64,000 nucleotides of DNA from Pseudomonas sp. WS 5079 (GTDB lineage Bacteria > Pseudomonadota > Gammaproteobacteria > Pseudomonadales > Pseudomonadaceae), in assembly GCF_012985465.1 (NCBI RefSeq), contig NZ_JAAQWN010000003.1, positions 496,001 to 560,000 of the forward strand. Direction: 5' to 3'. The notes under the pieces were generated by a model, which saw only the letters and a list, made by a program, of their open reading frames with translations, made no database searches and was not told the origin of the DNA. Shown here one piece after another: positions 60,195 through 64,000 of this stretch. How positions within the stretch are numbered: position 1 is the stretch's first letter; each line of letters opens with the position of its first letter. Position numbers and translations under genes: made by a program.

Positions 60195-61043
60195 ATGGAT
60201 AACTCCGATATCGCGATCACCCTGGTCCTGATCTCCGCCTTCATGCACGCCACCTGGAACGCTGTTGTCCGGGCCGGCAGCAGCCGTTTCATGACCCTGG
60301 CCCTGGTCGATGGCACCGCATTGCTGATCTGCCTGGCGGCGCTGCCGCTGGTCAATGTGCCAAGCCTGCAAGTCTGGGGTTATGTACTGCTTTCGGTGAT
60401 ATTGAATACGGTCTATCGCCTGTTTCTGATCAAGGCCTATGAGACGGGCGACTTCGGCCAGGTTTACCCGGTGATGCGCGGTGTGCCGCCGGTGCTGGTG
60501 GCGTTGTTTTCCTACTTTCTGCTGCATGAGCAACTGTCGTTCCATGCGATGGCCGGGGTGTTGTTGATTTGCCTGGGGATCATCAGCCTGACATTTGTAC
60601 GCAGGATGACCGCGCACATGCTCAAGCCGATCCTGATGGCGGTAGGCGCTGGAGTGTTTATTGCGTCCTACACAGTGGTGGACGCCAAGGGCGTGAGAGC
60701 CAGTGAAACGGTGCTGCAATACATTATTTACCTGACGGTGTTCCAGAGCATTCCTATCCCGCTGCTGGCGTTTTTCAAGGAGCGTGCGGCACTTGTCCAG
60801 GCCATTGGCAGTCATTGGCGAGTGGGGGCCTTGGGGGGTATTTTTTACCTGGCATCCTACGGCCTGGTGTTGTTCGCGCTGTCGCTGGATGCGGTGGCCA
60901 AGGTCTCAGCGCTGCGGGAAACCAGTGTTATTATCGGCGCCATTATTGCCGCGCTGTTCTTCCATGAACGGTTCGGCTGGCGACGGATGCTCTCGGCGTT
61001 CGTCATTGTTTGCGGGATCATCCTGATCAAAGTGAGCACCTGA
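60195..61043 (+). CDS. EamA/DMT family membrane transporter
   Basis: A 282-residue membrane protein with about ten hydrophobic segments in two EamA repeats, a drug/metabolite transporter. FMHATWNAVVRAGSSRFMTL and the end of repeat two, ALRETSVIIGAIIAALFFHE, are typical. No Shine-Dalgarno sequence is obvious before the ATG. Its stop overlaps the start of a LysR gene (TGATG), so the two are co-expressed. The cargo is unknown. Confidence 0.88.
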   Translation: MDNSDIAITLVLISAFMHATWNAVVRAGSSRFMTLALVDGTALLICLAALPLVNVPSLQVWGYVLLSVILNTVYRLFLIKAYETGDFGQVYPVMRGVPPVLVALFSYFLLHEQLSFHAMAGVLLICLGIISLTFVRRMTAHMLKPILMAVGAGVFIASYTVVDAKGVRASETVLQYIIYLTVFQSIPIPLLAFFKERAALVQAIGSHWRVGALGGIFYLASYGLVLFALSLDAVAKVSALRETSVIIGAIIAALFFHERFGWRRMLSAFVIVCGIILIKVST

Positions 61044-61990
61044 TGGCTCAGCGCCCTCCACCCACCCCGATGCTTCAGGCTTTTGTCAGCGCCGCGCAAA
61101 CGGGCAGTTTCGCGCGTGCGGCGTCTGAGCTTAACCTCACCGCCAGTGCCATCAGCCATCAAATTTCAGGCCTGGAAGCGTGGTGGGGCGTACAGTTGTT
61201 TGAGCGGCACTCGCGCGGCGTCAAGCTGACGTCGGCAGGGCAGGCCTTGTTGCCGGTCACTGATGGGTTTTTCAAAGGGCTGGAGGCGGCGTTGCAGGCT
61301 CTTAATCCGCGCACAGCCCAGCCGTTGTACCTCTTGTGCACCTCTTCGCTCTGTTCGACCTGGCTGATTCCCAGAATGCATGGCTCGCATACTGACGCCT
61401 CGTTCAATCTTGACGTGGTGCTGACCAGCGCAGATATGAACCCTGCCAGCCTGGGGGCTCATCAATTTGATGTCGCAGTAGTCATAGGGGGCGGGGACTA
61501 TCCCGAGCATCATGTCGAGTTGCTGATGCGCGATGCGGTGTTTCCCGTATGCTCGCCGGCGTTTTATCGCGAGCATGGCGATATTGCACCGACGGATATC
61601 GCCCGCTACCCATTGATTCACCGGGCGGATGATCAGATCTGTCCGGGGTGGGAGAGTTGGTTTGCGTTCCAGGGGGCGGCGGCGCCCCCGTATCACCCTG
61701 GGCCTCGGTTTCCGGATTCGAGCCTGGCTATAAGCCTTGCGGTCAAGGGGGGTGGGATCGCTCTGGGCCGGACGGCGTTGGTATACGACCAATTGGAAGA
61801 GGGGGCGTTGGTTGCCTTGAGCAGCCCCGTGATGATGTCGCCGGCGGCGTATTACGTTATTTGCCGCAATGGTCGACAGTCCGAGCCGGACATCGCCCGG
61901 TTGATTGATTGGCTCAAGGCCAGCGCGGGTGAGTTTCTGCGGGAGGTTCGGACCCGGCACCCGCAAATAGCGGGTGCTGGAGCACTTTAG
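61043..61990 (+). CDS. LysR-family transcriptional regulator
   Basis: A 315-residue LysR regulator. The winged helix-turn-helix lies at about residues 8-65 (FVSAAQTGSFARAASELNLTASAISHQI, shown by its ends) and the effector domain follows at 90-300. The sequence resembles the GcvA/AmpR branch (ISHQISGLE, LFERHSRGVKLT). The ATG at 61043 overlaps the stop of the EamA gene, an unusual co-directional layout for a LysR gene and its likely target. Confidence 0.92.
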   Translation: MAQRPPPTPMLQAFVSAAQTGSFARAASELNLTASAISHQISGLEAWWGVQLFERHSRGVKLTSAGQALLPVTDGFFKGLEAALQALNPRTAQPLYLLCTSSLCSTWLIPRMHGSHTDASFNLDVVLTSADMNPASLGAHQFDVAVVIGGGDYPEHHVELLMRDAVFPVCSPAFYREHGDIAPTDIARYPLIHRADDQICPGWESWFAFQGAAAPPYHPGPRFPDSSLAISLAVKGGGIALGRTALVYDQLEEGALVALSSPVMMSPAAYYVICRNGRQSEPDIARLIDWLKASAGEFLREVRTRHPQIAGAGAL

Positions 61991-62125
61991 CGGTAGGGTT
62001 TGGCCTGACTTGGCCTGCACGCAGAACCAAACCGCCCTCCGTCGGTCAATTTGATCACTGCCACAACCGCTTCACTGGCACTGATATATAGTTCACCCCT
62101 CAGACACCCCGACAACGAGTGCCCC

Positions 62126-64000
62126 ATGCTTAACAAAGGATTGTTCCTGGCCTGTGCGCTGGCCCTGCTGAGCGCCTGCGATTCTTCCGACAAACCCGCA
62201 GCCCCCGCGGCCTCTGCGCCAGCGGTGACGGCCCCAGCCAAGGCCGCGGTGGATGTGGCGACGCTCAAGCAGCGTTATGCCGGCCGAGAGTTAAGCGTGG
62301 TGGACGTTTCTGAGGTGCAACTGGATGGCGCCAGCACCTTGTCGGTGAGTTTTTCGATCCCGCTGGACCCGGACCAGAAGTTCGCCGACAAGCTGCACCT
62401 GGTGGACAGCAAATCCGGCAAGGTCGATGGAGCCTGGGAGCTTTCCGACAACCTGATGGAACTGCGCTTGCGCCACCTGGAGCCCCAGCGCAAGTTGGTG
62501 CTGACCGTGGACGCCGGCCTGCGGGGGGTCAATGACGCCAAGCTCGCCGCCGAGTACGTCAGCCGCCTGGAAACCCGCGACCTGCAAGCCACCGTCGGCT
62601 TCGCCAGCCGTGGCACCCTGTTGCCCACCCGCCTGGCCGAAGGTTTGCCAGTGATCGCGCTGAATGTCGACAAGATCGACGTCGAGTTTTTCCGTATCAA
62701 GCCCGAATCGCTGCCGGCGTTTCTCGCCCAGTGGGGCCGCAATACCAGCCTGCAAAGCTATGAGTCGCGCGAACTGCTGCCCATGGCGGACTTGGTGTAC
62801 GGCGGCCGCTTCGACCTCAATCCTGCGCGCAACACCCGCGAAACCCTGCTGCTGCCCATCGCCGGCCTCAAGCAACTGCAACAGCCGGGCGTGTACCTGG
62901 CGGTGATGCGCGCCTCGGGCACCTACAACTATTCGCAGCCGGCCACGCTGTTTACCCTCAGTGATATCGGCCTGTCGGTGCACCGTTACGCCAACCGCCT
63001 GGATGTGTTTACCCAGGCGCTGGAAGGCGGCAAGGCGCTGGACGGTGTCGAGCTGGAAATCCTCGATGCCGAAGGCCGCGTGCTGGGCCAGGGCAAGACC
63101 GAGAAGGGCGGCCACGCCGAACTGCCGCTGCCGAAAAAGGCCCAGGTATTGCTGGCCAAACAGGGCGAGCAAACCAGCCTGTTGCGCCTCGACAGCGCGG
63201 CGCTGGACCTGGCCGAGTTCGATATCGGCGGCCAGCCTGCGCACCCGCTGCAATTCTTCGTGTTCGGCCCGCGCGACCTGTACCGCCCTGGCGAAACCGT
63301 GCTGCTCAACGCCCTGCTGCGCGACAAGGACGGCAATGCCGTCAAGCCGCAGCCCGTGAGTGTCGAAGTACGCCGCCCGGATGAACAGGTCAGCCGCAAA
63401 TTCGTATGGGACGCCGATGCCTCTGGCCTCTATCAATACCCGTTGCAGTTGGCCGGCGAAGCGCCGACCGGGCGCTGGCAACTGGTGTTCGACCTGGGTG
63501 ACGGCAAGCCGCAGCTGTATGAATTCCTCGTCGAGGACTTCCTGCCCGAGCGCCTGGCCCTGGAACTCAAGGGCAGTGACACGCCGTTGAGCCCGGCGGA
63601 CAACGCCATTATCCAGGTCAATGGCCGCTACCTCTACGGCGCCCCGGCGGCGGGCAATCGCCTGAGCGGGCAAGTGTATGTGCGCCCGCTGCGCGAGGCG
63701 GTCAAAGCCCTGCCGGGCTACGAGTTCGGCTCGGTAACGGAAGAAGAACTGAGCCAGGATTTTGAACTGGACGAAAGCGTGCTCGACGCCCAGGGCCAGG
63801 AAAAACTGACCCTGGAAAGCAAATGGAGCGAGGCCAAGTCGCCGCTGCAACTGATCGTGCAGGCCAGCCTGCAAGAATCGGGCGGGCGCCCGATCACCCG
63901 GCGCCTGGTGCAGCCGGTCTGGCCGGCCGAGCAATTGCCGGGCCTGCGCGGCTTGTTCGATGGCAAGGAAACCGATGGCGATGGCCCGGCGGAATTCGAA
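62126..64000 (+). CDS. Bacterial alpha-2-macroglobulin lipoprotein (partial, right edge)
   Basis: The first 625 residues of a large protein cut by the window end. The signal peptide with lipobox LLSAC puts the lipidated cysteine at residue 18, followed by DSS and an Ala/Pro-rich stretch. The rest matches the N-terminal macroglobulin domains of bacterial alpha-2-macroglobulin (YfhM/MagD-like): GPRDLYRPGETVLLNALLRD and LPLPIAGLKQL-like strands (actual ETLLLPIAGL). Such proteins trap proteases in the periplasm, often together with PbpC. The thioester region would lie beyond the edge, so its presence cannot be judged. Confidence 0.9.
   Translation, partial: MLNKGLFLACALALLSACDSSDKPAAPAASAPAVTAPAKAAVDVATLKQRYAGRELSVVDVSEVQLDGASTLSVSFSIPLDPDQKFADKLHLVDSKSGKVDGAWELSDNLMELRLRHLEPQRKLVLTVDAGLRGVNDAKLAAEYVSRLETRDLQATVGFASRGTLLPTRLAEGLPVIALNVDKIDVEFFRIKPESLPAFLAQWGRNTSLQSYESRELLPMADLVYGGRFDLNPARNTRETLLLPIAGLKQLQQPGVYLAVMRASGTYNYSQPATLFTLSDIGLSVHRYANRLDVFTQALEGGKALDGVELEILDAEGRVLGQGKTEKGGHAELPLPKKAQVLLAKQGEQTSLLRLDSAALDLAEFDIGGQPAHPLQFFVFGPRDLYRPGETVLLNALLRDKDGNAVKPQPVSVEVRRPDEQVSRKFVWDADASGLYQYPLQLAGEAPTGRWQLVFDLGDGKPQLYEFLVEDFLPERLALELKGSDTPLSPADNAIIQVNGRYLYGAPAAGNRLSGQVYVRPLREAVKALPGYEFGSVTEEELSQDFELDESVLDAQGQEKLTLESKWSEAKSPLQLIVQASLQESGGRPITRRLVQPVWPAEQLPGLRGLFDGKETDGDGPAEFE

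Overview
The window reads as chromosome of a fluorescent pseudomonad (Pseudomonas fluorescens group). It is GC-rich and dotted with REP doublets typical of that group. Its gene order follows blocks I recall from P. aeruginosa: urt/ure, retS-purD-purH-fis-dusB, prmA-accC-accB-aroQ, ctpL, gcbA, and DUF2333-NUDIX-SUI1-speA. No rRNA, tRNA, insertion sequence, phage or CRISPR was seen.

Layout. 55-11468 (minus): urea use. urtA-B-C-D-E (urea ABC importer) is followed by ureD, ureA, two GNAT acetyltransferase genes, ureB, ureC and a soluble histidine kinase. A sigma-54 promoter with a possible NtrC site precedes urtA, which fits nitrogen control. 11764-17679 (plus): one 1971-residue protein built of nine degenerate tandem repeats of about 215 residues. 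Two repeats keep a JAMM/MPN-like metal site. This is the most unusual gene here. 17694-22577 (minus): TonB receptor plus FecCD-type ABC importer behind a convincing Zur box, so probably zinc or zinc-chelate uptake. 22731-27797 (minus): copper module (DUF2946, PCuAC chaperone, DUF2946, OprC, PepSY membrane protein). 27900-28561: HigBA/RelE-like toxin-antitoxin pair. 28618-34949: aerobic cobalamin genes, cobK-cobL divergent from cobG-cobH-cobI-cobJ, with CobJ fused to a CbiG domain. 35248-36030: unknown protein behind a long structured leader.

36039-53101 (minus) is mostly core genome: MarC, RetS, PurD, PurH, Fis, DusB, a zinc-ribbon membrane protein, PrmA, AccC, AccB, AroQ, a CtpL-type chemoreceptor and the diguanylate cyclase GcbA. 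53376-57780 (plus) holds DUF2333, NUDIX, SUI1-like and SpeA. After a MATE exporter and a DUF3077 gene with a structured leader come an EamA transporter overlapping a LysR regulator. The right edge cuts an alpha-2-macroglobulin lipoprotein.

The themes are nitrogen scavenging, metal acquisition (Zn, Cu, Co as cobalamin) and lifestyle signalling. The accessory block 11.7-36 kb, which interrupts the conserved urt-retS neighbourhood, holds most of the novelty. All family names come from reading the proteins and from memory; no search was run.
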